Of a stretch of DNA of 64,000 nucleotides, positions 42,698 through 53,709 are shown piece after piece. This stretch comes from Nannochloropsis salina CCMP1776 (Eukaryota; Sar; Eustigmatophyceae; Eustigmatales; Monodopsidaceae): contig SDOX01000020.1 of the NCBI GenBank assembly GCA_004565275.1, positions 3,189 to 67,188 on the forward strand. The letters are read 5' to 3'. Made by a program: the position numbers and the translations under genes. Position 1 is the stretch's first letter. The number at the start of each line of letters is the position of its first letter. The notes under the pieces are model-generated. The model saw only the letters and a program-made list of their open reading frames with translations, was not told the origin of the DNA and did not search any database.

Positions 42698-45600
42698 TCA
42701 CCCCTCCCCTTCCTCCCTCCTCCCGATCCACGCTTCCTGACGCTCCACCCGCAGTGTCTCTCCCACCACAATTGGTAGTTCCTCTCTCTTCCCGTCCTCA
42801 CGTAGCCTAACAAAGGCGAGGGGCGGCGCACCGGGCGCGACGAAGAGGAGGGCGAGAGACATCTTTCCCTCCTTCCCCGCTTCCTCTCCCTGATCCTCCG
42901 CGGCTTCTCCCCCCTCCGCCTCTGCTTGCTCGCACTCGTACTCGACTCGGAAGTGATGGCCCATAAAGTGCAGATGTCGGTAGACCACGCGGTGCACACC
43001 CTGGGGACAGTGTGGCGCGAGCCGAAGCACCGACCTGCCCCCCCTGTCTTTCTCCCTCCCTCCCTCCCTCCCTCCCTCCTTTCTCCCCTCCTCCATCAAC
43101 CGCAAGCCCCCATAGCCTTGCAGACACGCCTGTAGGAAGGCTCCAGCCGCGGGATAAAAGATCCTCTTTTTCTTTTCCCCCCCGCCAGTCCCTCCCTCTC
43201 CTCCGTCCCCCCCGACGCTCCCTTTCCCGTGCGTCTCAGGGGCCCGTCCTTCCTCCACTTTCGCGCCCAGACTCTCTTTGTCTCCCCCCTCTCCTTCTTC
43301 CACCATCCACACCCCAAATGGAGGCCGACAGTACCCCCCGTACGATCGGAAAAAGGCCTCTTGGGCTTTCCCCCCCTCCCCCAGATCCATGCCGGTCACA
43401 ACCTCCACGCCCCACGTCAGCCCTCCCTCCCTCCTTCCCTCCCTCGATCCCTTCCCTTCCTGGAACCGATCCCAGTAGAAAGAGAAGTCGGAAGCCCTGG
43501 CATGCCTGCTTCTGCTCACGTCGATTGCCTCTCGATCGGAGATAGGGGAAGGAGGGGTTGAGGATGGAAGGGAGGGCGGGGAAGAGCGAGAGCTGCAGTG
43601 CGAAGTAGCTATGACAGCTCCGTCCACGGATTCGGGAAGAAAGGAGGGGGAGGAGGGAGGGGAGGAGGGAGGGAGGGAGGGCGAGTCGAAGTACCCGAGC
43701 GGGTAGCCCAAAAGGACGACGTCCGCGTTGTCAACGGGGGCGTCAGCATAAGCTTTATACTCAGGATGGAGGCACCGGGCTTCATCAAATGGGATCACCA
43801 GCCTCTCCCGCAAGCGTGCCCACACTTCCTCTTCCTTCCCATCCATGCGTGTCGGTCCCACCGCCTTCTCCTCCTCCTTCCTCTTCCTCCTCCTCTTGAC
43901 TACCCCCTTCGCCCCCCCCGCCCACCCTAACGACAACCACGCCATTCCGCTCACACTGGCGCTGTCATCGACGAGCCCGGCCGCCTCGTCCGGTGAGTAG
44001 ACACCACGCAGGTGTGCCCTTCCCTCCCCCTCCTCCTCCGTTTCTTCTGCCCTCATCACCCACAAATTCGCCACCCCCCGCAATACCGGATACCCAACCT
44101 CCTCCATCCAGTCCTCGTCCCGCGTCGCCAGCCAGTACTGCCACATCGCCCCGGCCACAGCCCCTGACGCATGCACCCTCCTCCCCCTCCCTTCCTTCCT
44201 CGACACCTCCTCCCCCGTTCCAGCACTCTCCCAGGGAAACAAGGCCGCCCTCCCCCCCCCTCCATCCTCCCTCATCGCCCCTCTCCTCCCTCCTCCTTTC
44301 TCATCACCCCTATCCGCTCCTTCCTCCCTCATCGCCCCTATCCTCCCTTCTCCTTCCTTTCCATATCCTTTACCCATGGCCATTGCAGACGTTGTCGCGG
44401 TTTCTAGACGCTGAAAGCGGTACTGCAAGAGGGCGCGGGCCCATGCGGGGTTGAACAAGAGCAAGGCAGGGAAGATGTACACCTCCATCTCCCATCCTAC
44501 ATGCTGCGACGCATCCCCTTCTTCCGTCCCTTCCTCGGCCCCGCCCTCCCCTCGCCCTCCTCTCGGCACTCCCCAGGGCCTATCGTCCCGAGCCGCGCTT
44601 CCCAGGGCATACAAGGAGGCATTCACAGCCGCCGGTAACGGAATCACGCCCGACCCTCCGGTCCCTCCCTCCCGCCCTCCCTCCCACTCTCCCTTTTGGC
44701 CTTCCTCCCGCCCTCCCCTCGTCTCCATTTCTATCCCCACCTGTCTCCACCACTGCTTCCAGTCGTCTTTGTGCAGTTCATAGAGCTCTCCAGAAGCTGC
44801 CATTCCTTGGGCGAGTCGGTGGTCTAACAAGGTTTCCTGCAACAGGCGATCGGCTCCCCCTCCCTCCCTTCCTCCGTCCCGCCCTCTCGCTCCCAAAGAG
44901 GTGCGCACAGCGGAAATAAAGTACCAGGTTTCATTGTTGGTGACCAGGAGCGACCTGGGGAGGGGGGTGGAGACGAGGGCGATGGATGGTGGGGCGGCAG
45001 AGGCGTTCTCGGGGGCATGCAAGACGCCCGTGTACACAGAGAGCCCCGGGTACTCAGCCGAAAGGTTCCTGAAAACCACGTCCGCGCCCTGCTTTAAATG
45101 ACTGCGCCCTCGTATCCCATGGATAGCGCGACGACTGCCTTTATCCTCCTTTCCCTCTCCCCGTTCCTCTGCTTCGCCCGTTTCCTCCTCCGTGCTATGT
45201 CCTGAGCCTGTATTTAGTTCCATACGCAATTCCATCGGCTCCGCTGACAATGCAGTAGGTGTCTGCGTCGTCGCTTGGACCTCCAATACGAGCAGGGAGT
45301 GGATGGATCTGTGAGCGTACCATCTCTGCTCGACGTCGACAACGGCCTCCGTATGAACAGCGTCCTCACTTGCAGAACGTAAAAACCGGAGACGCCGCAT
45401 GAAACTTCCGCTCCGCAGGTCCAACGCTTCTCCGACAAAGTTCGAGGTCGTTTTTGATAGAATGGAAAAGATGGGAAGGCTGTCGTTTCGAATGACGGGG
45501 TTTAGAGAAACCTCAACAGCCCCGAAAGGGGGCCGTATATGAATCGACAGCGTAGACGGCAAACGGGCCAAACAAACACGCGCGGAATCGTTCCCTCGAC

Positions 45601-45826
45601 GTATGTAGAGGCCATTGACGAGAATAAAGGGACTGTCGATTTGCCAGGATATCACTCCGTTTCCGAGGACAGGGAGCAAGTGCGGCTCTGTCGGCTCGCG
45701 ATTGTAAAGTATGTCATAGGAGGCTACCCCTTCGGCCCAATCTTGTGGAATTGCAGCATCCAATAAGATTGAAGTCCTTACAAAGATGGCAAGACATAAT
45801 ACAAAGAGAATGATGATCACCCCCAT
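42698..45826 (-). CDS. GH65 glycosidase, ATHL1/PGGHG-like, membrane-anchored
   Basis: In animals this family (ATHL1/PGGHG) removes glucose from glucosyl-galactosyl-hydroxylysine; relatives act on trehalose-type sugars. The ATG at 45826 opens a signal anchor (IIILFVLCLAIFVRTSIL). Family landmarks in order are VLGNGVISWQID, LNPVIRND, GWEMEVYIFPALLLFNPAWA, LLQYRFQRL, the gap region LFPWESAGTGEE, GAVAGAMWQYWLATRDEDWM, PDEAAGLVDDSASV, ADVVLLGYPLGYFDSP, SDFSFYWDRFQEG, and FYPAAGAFLQACLQGYGGLRL near the end. The frame is open for 1,042 residues but is broken up by Gly-Arg-Glu inserts (EGGREGG) coded by GGGA tracts. They lie between conserved blocks, so they are probably surface loops. The substrate in an alga is unknown. 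Confidence 0.75.
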   Translation of the reverse strand: MGVIIILFVLCLAIFVRTSILLDAAIPQDWAEGVASYDILYNREPTEPHLLPVLGNGVISWQIDSPFILVNGLYIRRGNDSARVCLARLPSTLSIHIRPPFGAVEVSLNPVIRNDSLPIFSILSKTTSNFVGEALDLRSGSFMRRLRFLRSASEDAVHTEAVVDVEQRWYAHRSIHSLLVLEVQATTQTPTALSAEPMELRMELNTGSGHSTEEETGEAEERGEGKEDKGSRRAIHGIRGRSHLKQGADVVFRNLSAEYPGLSVYTGVLHAPENASAAPPSIALVSTPLPRSLLVTNNETWYFISAVRTSLGARGRDGGREGGGADRLLQETLLDHRLAQGMAASGELYELHKDDWKQWWRQVGIEMETRGGREEGQKGEWEGGREGGTGGSGVIPLPAAVNASLYALGSAARDDRPWGVPRGGRGEGGAEEGTEEGDASQHVGWEMEVYIFPALLLFNPAWARALLQYRFQRLETATTSAMAMGKGYGKEGEGRIGAMREEGADRGDEKGGGRRGAMREDGGGGRAALFPWESAGTGEEVSRKEGRGRRVHASGAVAGAMWQYWLATRDEDWMEEVGYPVLRGVANLWVMRAEETEEEGEGRAHLRGVYSPDEAAGLVDDSASVSGMAWLSLGWAGGAKGVVKRRRKRKEEEKAVGPTRMDGKEEEVWARLRERLVIPFDEARCLHPEYKAYADAPVDNADVVLLGYPLGYFDSPSLPPSSPPSSPSFLPESVDGAVIATSHCSSRSSPPSLPSSTPPSPISDREAIDVSRSRHARASDFSFYWDRFQEGKGSREGRREGGLTWGVEVVTGMDLGEGGKAQEAFFRSYGGYCRPPFGVWMVEEGEGGDKESLGAKVEEGRAPETHGKGSVGGDGGEGGTGGGEKKKRIFYPAAGAFLQACLQGYGGLRLMEEGRKEGGREGGREKDRGGRSVLRLAPHCPQGVHRVVYRHLHFMGHHFRVEYECEQAEAEGGEAAEDQGEEAGKEGKMSLALLFVAPGAPPLAFVRLREDGKREELPIVVGETLRVERQEAWIGRREEGEG

Positions 45827-46965
45827 TATGGCACTTTTTGTGTTACACAATGGATGCTTTGATCCTCAGCATGGTTTTGGTCTGTGGAATAGAGACATAG
45901 ATCTTCTTCGTGAGTGCGCATTTCTTTAATGAAAGCTGGGGATAAAAGTATCTCACCAAAGCTGACATATCTGACTAAGCGCGAGGAAACACTGCCTCTG
46001 ACTGCCGCGGCTGACTTCCGCTACTGAAGTGCATTTCTCTTGGTTCTCGCTTGAACCTCCCGGCATGGTATGGTAATAGTAATCGCCAGATATATACACT
46101 ACAGCCCACATCGCAAGTCGCTAAAAAAGCTTGTCAGGAGCGAATTTCAGACCTCGACCTTGCACCATGACCCACTCATAAAATTTATTTTTCTAAGTTC
46201 GACTTCGTTAATAAGATGTGCTCCAAGAAAATAAGATGTCGGAGATTTTCTTGTGGGCATGGATGTTTCAGTTCCCCCCATCATACTCTCGTCATTTGCT
46301 TACAATTGCTAACACAACCTCCCATGACATGCACGCTGCCTCAAATTCATGAGAGCCCCACGCACGTGCTCAAAATCTTCTTTGTAGTGACGCCTCCAAA
46401 GAATCGATAAATATCTATCAGGATTCCAACGATTTACAATTGCCATTCTACAGCTCTGCACGCTTAGAGATATATACACACATAAATAAATATATATATA
46501 TATATCTGAAAACACCTCGATTCTCCAAATTATGTGCATGCATGCATTTTAAATTCAAATAAAAGGATATCCTTGTGATACAAATGCAGCACGAGCATAC
46601 GCTCTCGCGCAACAAATACGCGGGTGCGGGATGACGTATTTGTCCATACCAGCGCCTCTCTTCCATGCACATGGTGTCCTTCCTGAAGGTAGATGAACAC
46701 CCAAAAGTCGTGAAAATCTCCTCGCATGCCCGCGTGCGGAATTTTCACAAGTATTAGAGAAACAGGGACATGTACAATTCCCTTCAAGTCTCCCTCAGCA
46801 CCATTCTCGAACATCATCTCTCAACGAGGATCAGGGTGGGATCGAGTTTCCTACTGCGACGGTCAGCATTTCCCCGCCTTTATACGGCACCTACACCGCT
46901 CATTCTTTCAAGTCAAAACCTATCGCACTCCTCCTTCTCCAGTGCATCTCCCCTTTTCGCCTCGC
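45827..46965. other. AT-rich intergenic region with a TA microsatellite
   Basis: A (TA)n run lies at about 46489-46504 within a wider ata/aca-rich stretch (46468-46510). No gene is recognised; the small frames on both strands are featureless. The GH65 promoter and the esterase 3' region lie here. Confidence 0.5.
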
Positions 46966-48426
46966 CTACATATCCAGCAAGAAGGAAAGCATAGCGTCCA
47001 AGGAATCTGGACTAAAGGCAGGCACATGCGAGGCCCCCTCCATCCGCCAGAAGCTCACGTTCGCGCCTTTTTGACCCCCACAGCCCACGTACTGAGTGAC
47101 CACCGTCTCCTCACCTCTCAATGCGCAGTTTGCGTCGCGGTACGAGCTCAGGCGAGGGTCCTTGGCGCCGACCGCGAGGGAAGGGTCGCAGTCCAAGTCG
47201 CGGGTGAATTGGGAGCAGGTCGAGGCTGGCGAGGGCGGGGACGAGAAAGGGAGGGTAGGAGAGGGGAACTCCGAGGGAGTCAACATGGATGAGGGGTCGC
47301 TGGGCTTGCTGAGGCGGCAGAAGGGCTGGGACGAGGCCGGGGGAGAGGGCGGGGAAGAGGCACCGATGGCGGAGGAGGGGAGGGAGGCGGCGGGAGGATT
47401 AGAGAGAGAGGACTCCGCCAGACAGCCTTCCCCCTCCACCCACTTGTCAAAGGCCTGCAGACTCGTGTCGAAGGGTACCACGGCGTCGTCCGTTCCGTGG
47501 ATGAAGAGGGCGGAGCAGGGTCGAGGCACGGGGCAGACGGGGGGAGCCCCGAAGCCGGCGATGGACACCAGGCCCCGAATACGGCCGTCGCCGCCGCTCC
47601 GGCAAGCAAGGTAGAGAGCCATTTGGCCCCCGTTGGAGTGGCCCGTGAGGTAAACGCGGGCTGGATCCACGGGGAGGCGGTCGCGAGCCTCCTGGAGCAA
47701 GTCGGTCAGGTAGCCGAGGTCGTCCACAGCAATGCCCTCCCGGTTGCAACAGGCAGGGGCGTTCCAAAACCGGTAGCCCTTGCTGTTTTTAATACCGTTG
47801 GGGAGCAGGGCGATAAATTGGAAGCGGGAGAGACGCTCAGACACCCCGAGGTAGGCAGCGTGCTCGCTGGCGTTGCTGCCCCAGGCATGGAGGACCACGA
47901 CGAGAGGAAGGGGAGGAGATAGGGCCGCGTGCGGGGGGTATAGGACCGCCGCAGGCCGTCCGCTCTCCAAACCAATAAAGGAGGGCAGGGCAATGGGAGG
48001 CAATCTTCTTGCAGTGCGGATTTTTGGTGCTTGGTCTCGGGGGAGAGGCGAGGTGGCGCTTGAGGTAGGATCGGGCTTGGAGGCGGAGGAGAAGAAAGCC
48101 GGGTCGAGCGGCATGGTATCCGAAATGGCGGACAAATTTTCCTCTCCTACGCCTTCTGAGCTTGGCATGTAACGAGGAGAGCTCATCGTTTCCTCCCGAG
48201 CCTGTGGGGGGGAGCGCAACGAGAGTGGGGGGGGAGCGGCGAGAAATCCTGGCGCAGAACTAGCCGGGCCTGATTCAGCCTCTCTCGTCCCAGATGAAGC
48301 AGGTAAAAGTGTGTTACAAATAACCAGAAGGCTTACAATGAAGTGAAGGCGCCGTGAAAAAAGGAATCTCGTTACTCGCGAGACTATTGCGGTGCTGGTA
48401 GAGGAGGTTGAAGAATAGAAAACCAT
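46966..48426 (-). CDS. secreted or lumenal esterase, CE1/PHB-depolymerase-like (LpqC family)
   Basis: An alpha/beta hydrolase of the feruloyl-esterase/polyhydroxybutyrate-depolymerase group. The start is ATG 48426; a hydrophobic segment follows (LHFIVSLLVICNTLLPASS), suggesting a signal peptide or anchor, then a Ser/Pro-rich linker. The fold shows PLVVVLHAWGSNASEHA (oxyanion strand), ALLPNGIKNSKGYRFWN, the nucleophile elbow GHSNGGQMALYLACRSG, the acid Asp in FIHGTDDAVVPF and the catalytic His in GASHVPAF. A Ser/Pro-rich insert of about 80 residues separates the last two. Its Cys content (CCN, CSQ, DCDPS, NCAL, CGG) fits disulfides in the secretory path. The likely substrate is an ester-linked polymer or feruloyl-like ester; this is an inference. 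Confidence 0.8.
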   Translation of the reverse strand: MVFYSSTSSTSTAIVSRVTRFLFSRRLHFIVSLLVICNTLLPASSGTREAESGPASSAPGFLAAPPPLSLRSPPQAREETMSSPRYMPSSEGVGEENLSAISDTMPLDPAFFSSASKPDPTSSATSPLPRDQAPKIRTARRLPPIALPSFIGLESGRPAAVLYPPHAALSPPLPLVVVLHAWGSNASEHAAYLGVSERLSRFQFIALLPNGIKNSKGYRFWNAPACCNREGIAVDDLGYLTDLLQEARDRLPVDPARVYLTGHSNGGQMALYLACRSGGDGRIRGLVSIAGFGAPPVCPVPRPCSALFIHGTDDAVVPFDTSLQAFDKWVEGEGCLAESSLSNPPAASLPSSAIGASSPPSPPASSQPFCRLSKPSDPSSMLTPSEFPSPTLPFSSPPSPASTCSQFTRDLDCDPSLAVGAKDPRLSSYRDANCALRGEETVVTQYVGCGGQKGANVSFWRMEGASHVPAFSPDSLDAMLSFLLDM

Positions 48427-49158
48427 GGTATAAATTATCTTCAAAGCTTCTCGGCGACAGGCACCCGGTCGCACACTCTTTCTTCAAGGGACAATCTTGA
48501 TTTTTGGGCTTTAATGCCGGTCTGTTGCGGGGGTTGCGGAGGGTTGTAATTAGGAAATAGCAGGACTTGCGGCAGGGCTCCTTGTGCGTACTAGCCAAAG
48601 ATTTTGGGCGGACACCCTTTTCAGGAATTTCCAAGCTCAAAGAGCATTTGAAGAAGAATTTGTCTATTTTACATGACACTGACAGATTACGCGTTCCAGG
48701 AAGTCCTCTGATGGTAGTGTTCAAACTTCGATGCCGTCAAATTCAACCCGCCTCCTGCCTGGCGACAAAGCCGCTCGATCCTGAGCACAGATTTAATTAC
48801 ACACCCGCAACACAATATCAACTTTCTAAGGTGATGGGCATGACCGTGCACCCTCTCGCGCGCAGCAAAAGCGTCCTCCATAGGACCACGACGACAATGC
48901 ATGTTTGCGGTTGCATTGGTCCGCGGTGCTAGTGACCCTTGATCTTTCCGACTTTCCTCTTCTGTGTTGCCTTTCAATTGTTCCAAAAAGTCGCCGGGAG
49001 GGGAAAAAAGGCGCGTGGTTGTACGACCCGGGAATTAGGAACTTAGTGTGCAGGGTCTTGGTTGACTTCACGTCCATGAGACATCGACCACACCTACTTC
49101 ATAGAGCTCATGAAATATGTTTTAAACAGAGACATCGGGTGGTAAGTCTGTGTGGTCG
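48427..49158. promoter_or_regulatory. divergent promoter region of the esterase and HAT1 genes
   Basis: This 0.73 kb spacer lies between two genes read outward. A perfect donor-like ggtaagt at 49141 hints at an untranslated HAT1 leader exon, but no acceptor-bounded coding exon was found. Confidence 0.4.
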
Positions 49159-51044
49159 ATGGCTGCGGGAATCGGAAGTCAGACCGGCACGGGTCAAGAC
49201 CCCCCTGCGAAGAAAAACAAGCAAACCCACCCCTCGCCAGGGCTCCTGTATCCTCACCTGACTCAAGAAGGGCACAAAAATTTAAAGAAGGAGGAGGATG
49301 ATATTGATCTTGCATCCTCTGACGATGAAGAAGACGAGATGAGCCGTGGCAGTGACGCTCTCTCTCTGCCTCCCGCCCAAGACGCCATCACCTTCACGCT
49401 CCATGCCGATTCCATGGCCTCCTCCACCACCACATCGGCATTTCATGGTGCGACTTCAATGCATTTATCACCTCAAATGTGGTCTTTTCATCCCGAATTT
49501 ACCCATCAATTCTTCGAGGACGAGGTCCTTCCCCCCGGTTATCCTGACTTGGCCATCGAGATGGCTTTCAACGCGGCTACCGGGGAGTGGAGTCTCCACC
49601 TTACCTACGACGAGGCGGCTGCACGTGCGGGAAAATCAGCACTCCAGGCCTCATCTCAAGAACTGAGCCAGACCGCGGGCCCAGAGGACGATACCGTCGG
49701 GACGGAGGGATCAGATGAGCCGTCCCTGCAGCCCTTCGAACGCCCTCCCCTCTGTTCCTCCAACGGGGGCGACGACGTGCCCCTGCTCCGCTGTCTCCTT
49801 CCCTGCGTCCCACACGAAGAGGGCTGTGCATGCTCCATCAATGGGAAGGAGGGCTGGCTGTTGCCAGCACGGGGGTTTGTGTCGGTGGAGGAGGGGAAGG
49901 CGGCGGGTCGTGACAGGCCCTTGACGGCTCTTCCCGTGGGCGAAGAGCGAGCCCGGTATATTCTACCTCCTTCGGGCAGCGAAACGCTTCCAGCCAGGGA
50001 TCAAGGGCCGCGCCGCCAGGGTGGCCTGGAGCAGGCATCGCTTGAGTTTGCGATTCACCTCGCCCGTCCTAACAACTACGGCCATGGTCCTGTCGCCTCA
50101 ACGTCCGCCCCTCCCTCCGCCCCGCCCTCCCCCCCCATCCTCTTCCCCGCCCTCCCCACCGGCAATTGCCAACCTGCACCGACGTTTTCAAAAATGGGCC
50201 CCATGGTTCATCGAGAACGGGGATGACGTCAACCCTGAGGGCGGGGACTGGGAGCTCCTCTACCTGACTGCCCGGCCCCCTCCTCCCCGCCTCCCCTCCC
50301 CCTCCCCTTTCCTGGTGGGCTACCTCACCCTCTTCAGTTTCAGCAACCCGATCAAGGGCAAATGCCTGCGCCTGTGCCAGATCCTCGTCCTCCCCCCCTT
50401 CCAGCGACGGGGTCACGGGCAGCGCCTCCTGAGGGAAGCCTGGCGGGTGGGCCGAGAGCGGGAGGTCGTCTATGAACTGACCGTGGAGGACCCAGCGCCG
50501 GGCTTCAAGCTGCTGCGGAGTGTGAACGACCTGCAGGACGTGAGGGCCTGGAGGAGAGGGGAGGAGGAGGAAGGAGGGAGGGAGGAAGGGGGGAGGGGCC
50601 TGGGATTTGGATCCCGAGAGGTTCGAATGCCTGAGCGCGGCGGAGGTGAAGGAGGTGCAGAGGGCCCTGAAGATTACCAAGGCACAGGTGGTGCTCGCTT
50701 ACGAATGCCTGAAGCTTCTGCAAGCCCCTCCCTCCTCCTCCTCCCCCCTGCAAGGCCGACCGGGCCCCTGCTTGTCCTCGGTTCATCGGGAGGAAAGAGA
50801 GCGGGAGGGCGGGAGGGAGGAAGGGCGGAAGGGCGGGAAAGAGGACGGGCGGCACCGGTGCTTCCGCCTGATGGTGAAGCGCCGGCTGGCCAGGGAAATG
50901 GGCGGCGACTTCGAGGGGAAGAAGGAAGAGCTGCGTGCCTACCTGGACGAGAAATTCAGGGAACGAGTGGAGGAGCTGGAGACGGTGTGTCGGAAGGCCG
51001 GGGTGTGGGAGGAGGGAAGAGAGGGAGCGGCGGGGGGCGAGTGA
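49159..51044 (+). CDS. HAT1: histone acetyltransferase type B catalytic subunit (HAT1)
   Basis: HAT1 acetylates new histone H4 on Lys-5 and Lys-12, with an RbAp46/48-type partner. The ATG at 49159 opens a Lys/Asp-rich N-terminus. The HAT1-specific domain follows (FHPEFTHQFFEDEVLPPGYP). The GNAT core has GDWELLYL, LVGYLTLFSFSNP, QILVLPPFQRRGHGQRLL (acetyl-CoA loop QRRGHG) and ELTVEDPAPGFKLLRSVNDL with the catalytic Glu. The C-terminal helical part is ALKITKAQVVLAYECLKLL and an RLMVKRRLAREM tail. The coding frame moves by +1 twice, at eight C (50129-50136) and in a GGGA tract ending with six G (50588-50593). The 1,886-base length (remainder 2) fits exactly two +1 changes. No intron is needed. 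Confidence 0.85.
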
Positions 51045-51271
51045 GGGAGGATTTCGGCAAAACGGAGGCAGGGAAGCGAGATATGATTGAATGGAAGCGA
51101 GAGATGTCCAAGGAAATATAAAAGGACAGGGAAGAAGTGATGCTTAAATTCTGCCAGTCGTTCTTCTCGTTCCCCTCGGCAAGCCCCTGGCCCTCCCACA
51201 GGGCAACACACCGCCTCGCCCCACGCATCACCCCTTACTTCCCCCTACCCGTCCTCCCTCCCTTCCAAGCC
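51045..51271. other. short convergent spacer
   Basis: The 3' ends of HAT1 (+) and the KH-WW gene (-) are only 227 bases apart, so their untranslated regions probably overlap. Confidence 0.5.
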
Positions 51272-53068
51272 CTACGGCCGATGCCACTGCGAGACCCCCG
51301 TGGCCGAGTTGAACCAGTAGGGAGTCCCGTCCGCCGTCGCACATTCCCTCCATCCCGCCGGCAGCGGCGCGGCCCCCCCTTGCCCCCGCCCTCCCATTGG
51401 CATGGGCGCCGCGTACGCCCCCCGACCTTGCCCGTCCCACGCCATGGGCTGCTGCTGCTGCATGACGGGGGCCGCCACCGCCTGTTGCTGTTGCGGGGGG
51501 TAGCCCGCTCCCCATCCCCCCCCGCCTCCTGCCCCGCCCATGTAGGGGCCCGGCACAGGGGCCGTCGCCCCCCCATAGTAGCCTCCTCCTCCCCCCCACC
51601 CTGCTCCCCCTCCGCCGTAACCTCCCCCTCCCCCCATCCCCCTCGCTCCCGGATATGCCGGGGGGCCCTCCCGCGCTCTCCCCCGCCCGAAGCCCCCGCC
51701 CCCTCTCCCTCCTCCCCGCCCTCCCCCTCCAAAGGCCGGGAAGTCGTGTACGACGGGCGGACCCCGCTCCATGATGGCCTCGATCATCTCACAGACGTAG
51801 TCCGCCGTCCCCTCCGTTCCCCCCATGATCGAGACGCGGCAGGGCCTGCCTTCCGGGACATCCTGCGAGATCTGCAACCGGCACCCGCTCTTGTCCTGGA
51901 TAAGCCCGACGATCTCGCCCCCCCGACCGATCACCTTTCCCACCTGGCTCTTGGGCACCTCCACTGCCCATGTGCTCGCATCTACAGGGACGGGGTACAG
52001 GCGCGCGCCTCCCCCGCTTCTTCCTCGTCCTCCCCCGCTTCCTCCGCTGGGAAAGCCGCCGCCTGCGTGGCTGGAGCCCCCACCCGCAGAATACTGATGG
52101 AGGGCCTGAACGCCCTGCTCCATGATGGCTATGATGATCTCACGTGCTAGGCAGGAAGGGGGGGGGTTACATGTCAGGGACTAGGATCGGGGAGGGAGGG
52201 AGGGAGGGAGGGAGGGAGGGAGGGAGGGGAGGGAGAGGAGACGAGGAGAAGGCAAAAAGAATGTCTTACCACTTTGCACGGCTTTGGGTGCCCCCGTGAT
52301 GGTCACCTTGCAGGGCTGGTCCTGCGGGAGGGACTGATTGATCTGGATGACTGCCTTGCTCTTGTACTGGATCTCCCTGACGATGTCTCCCCCCTTCCCG
52401 ATCAATCGTCCCACCAGGCCCCGCGGGCAGTCCACTGTCGCCTTGGAATTGCCCGCCACTTCCGGGAAATCCGCCAGCACGGAGGGGCCCCCCTCCATCA
52501 CGCCTTCGATCATGGCCCGCGCGTTCTTCACGTGCTCGGGCTTGCCCACGATGGTTAATTTCCGGGGCTCTCCGTCGGGGACGCTTTGATCGATCACGCA
52601 CTGGCAGCCACTCCGCGTTTGGATGTCTCGGATGGTTTCTCCCCCTTTCCCAATGATACGACCCACCACGTCCTTGGCCACGTCCATCACCTCCTGGTGT
52701 TGATTGGCTTCGGTAAAGGCGGCGTTGGTTTCCGCGCTCGACTCTCGGGCCTCGGTGGTCGCCTGTTTCTTACTCGGTTGTCCAACGACTGCATGACCTT
52801 CTTCTACTTTTCTGGTGGATTCCGTCTCTGCCGTCGCCTCTTCCGCATGCTCCCCATCTTTCGCCTCATCCTCTTCCTCTCGTGGGCGTTTGGTCCCTTC
52901 CCTCCCCGCCACAACCGCCTCCGATTCAGTCTCTCCACCACCTTCCCCGTTGGGAACAGCCAAGTCCTCCTCCTCTGCATTCACTTCTTCTTCCTGCGCT
53001 TGCTCCTCGCCTTGCACCTTCTGCTGCACTTCATCCTCAGCAGGCGTGTGTTCGCCGTTGGTCACCAT
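51272..53068 (-). CDS. RNA/ssDNA-binding protein with three KH domains and a C-terminal WW domain
   Basis: A FUBP/KSRP-like protein of 557 residues: exons 52270-53068 and 51272-52146, one 123-base intron (gtaagac…cctag) in phase. The acidic N-terminus carries a KRPREEEDE patch that may be a nuclear signal. KH loops are VGRIIGKGGETIRDIQ, VGRLIGKGGDIVREIQ and VGKVIGRGGEIVGLIQ, each with the GxxG RNA contact. Gly-rich stretches (RGG/GYGG type) follow, then a Gln/Pro-rich part and a WW domain, LPAGWRECATADGTPYWFNS with TGVSQWHRP, at the extreme C-terminus. KH proteins of this type act in RNA stability, splicing or transcription; WW binds Pro-rich partners. KH plus terminal WW in one chain is unusual. 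The intron is a GGGA tract. Confidence 0.85.
52180..52240. repeat. (GGGA)n tract in the KH-WW gene intron
   Basis: About ten uninterrupted GGGA units fill the intron; on the sense strand they read CCCT. Confidence 0.85.
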
Positions 53069-53709
53069 TGTACGCGGGGTACGAGGCAAATAGATACTTT
53101 GCCCTCGATGATCGCAACTGGCCGGAGTCAGTCTTCGTCACTCAGCTCTCAGACTGCGTTCGCCGTGAAATAGAGCAGCCTGGACCCGTGCCCCCGAACC
53201 AAGCAGGGGTGAAAACCTGAGAGACAGATGTGGGAGGAGGTGGGCGAGGGTACTTAGCACCAGGAGAAGGGCAGGGATGCACACGAAGGCGGGAAGAGGC
53301 GTGGATGGATATGAGTCGCTGATTGCTCGCTTTGACTCTACCTCCCCACCCCTTGGGAAACCTCTAATATCACGAGGCCGACGGCAAGTGCCGCGTGGCG
53401 AAGGCATAGCCGGGGCCTATAACAAGAAAATTAGTGCCAGTAGAGGTAGAAGGACGCGTGATTGGGTACAACACTTTGTCATCGGTTCACGGGCTGCGGA
53501 TACACCGACCTTGAAAGTGCGGATGTTTACGTTAGGAGTTGACCAAGACGTGACAGTTGGACTTTTTTATAGACCTGTGATTCGAGAAATATAAATGGTA
53601 CGCATGATATATTTGACTTTTTCGTTGGATGTTGGGTTGAATTGTCGTCTAAACCTCCTCACCCTCCGCCTTCACTATTTCTTTCTTGAACACTCGAAGG
53701 AGGTGTACC
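53069..53709. promoter_or_regulatory. divergent promoter region of the KH-WW and TPR-methyltransferase genes
   Basis: This 641-base spacer between outward genes has an AT-rich 3' half (about 53520-53640). No gene or defined element was recognised. Confidence 0.4.

Noticed and set aside
46489-46504. TA run as a replication origin or promoter
   Set aside because: It is a short microsatellite without other origin or promoter features.
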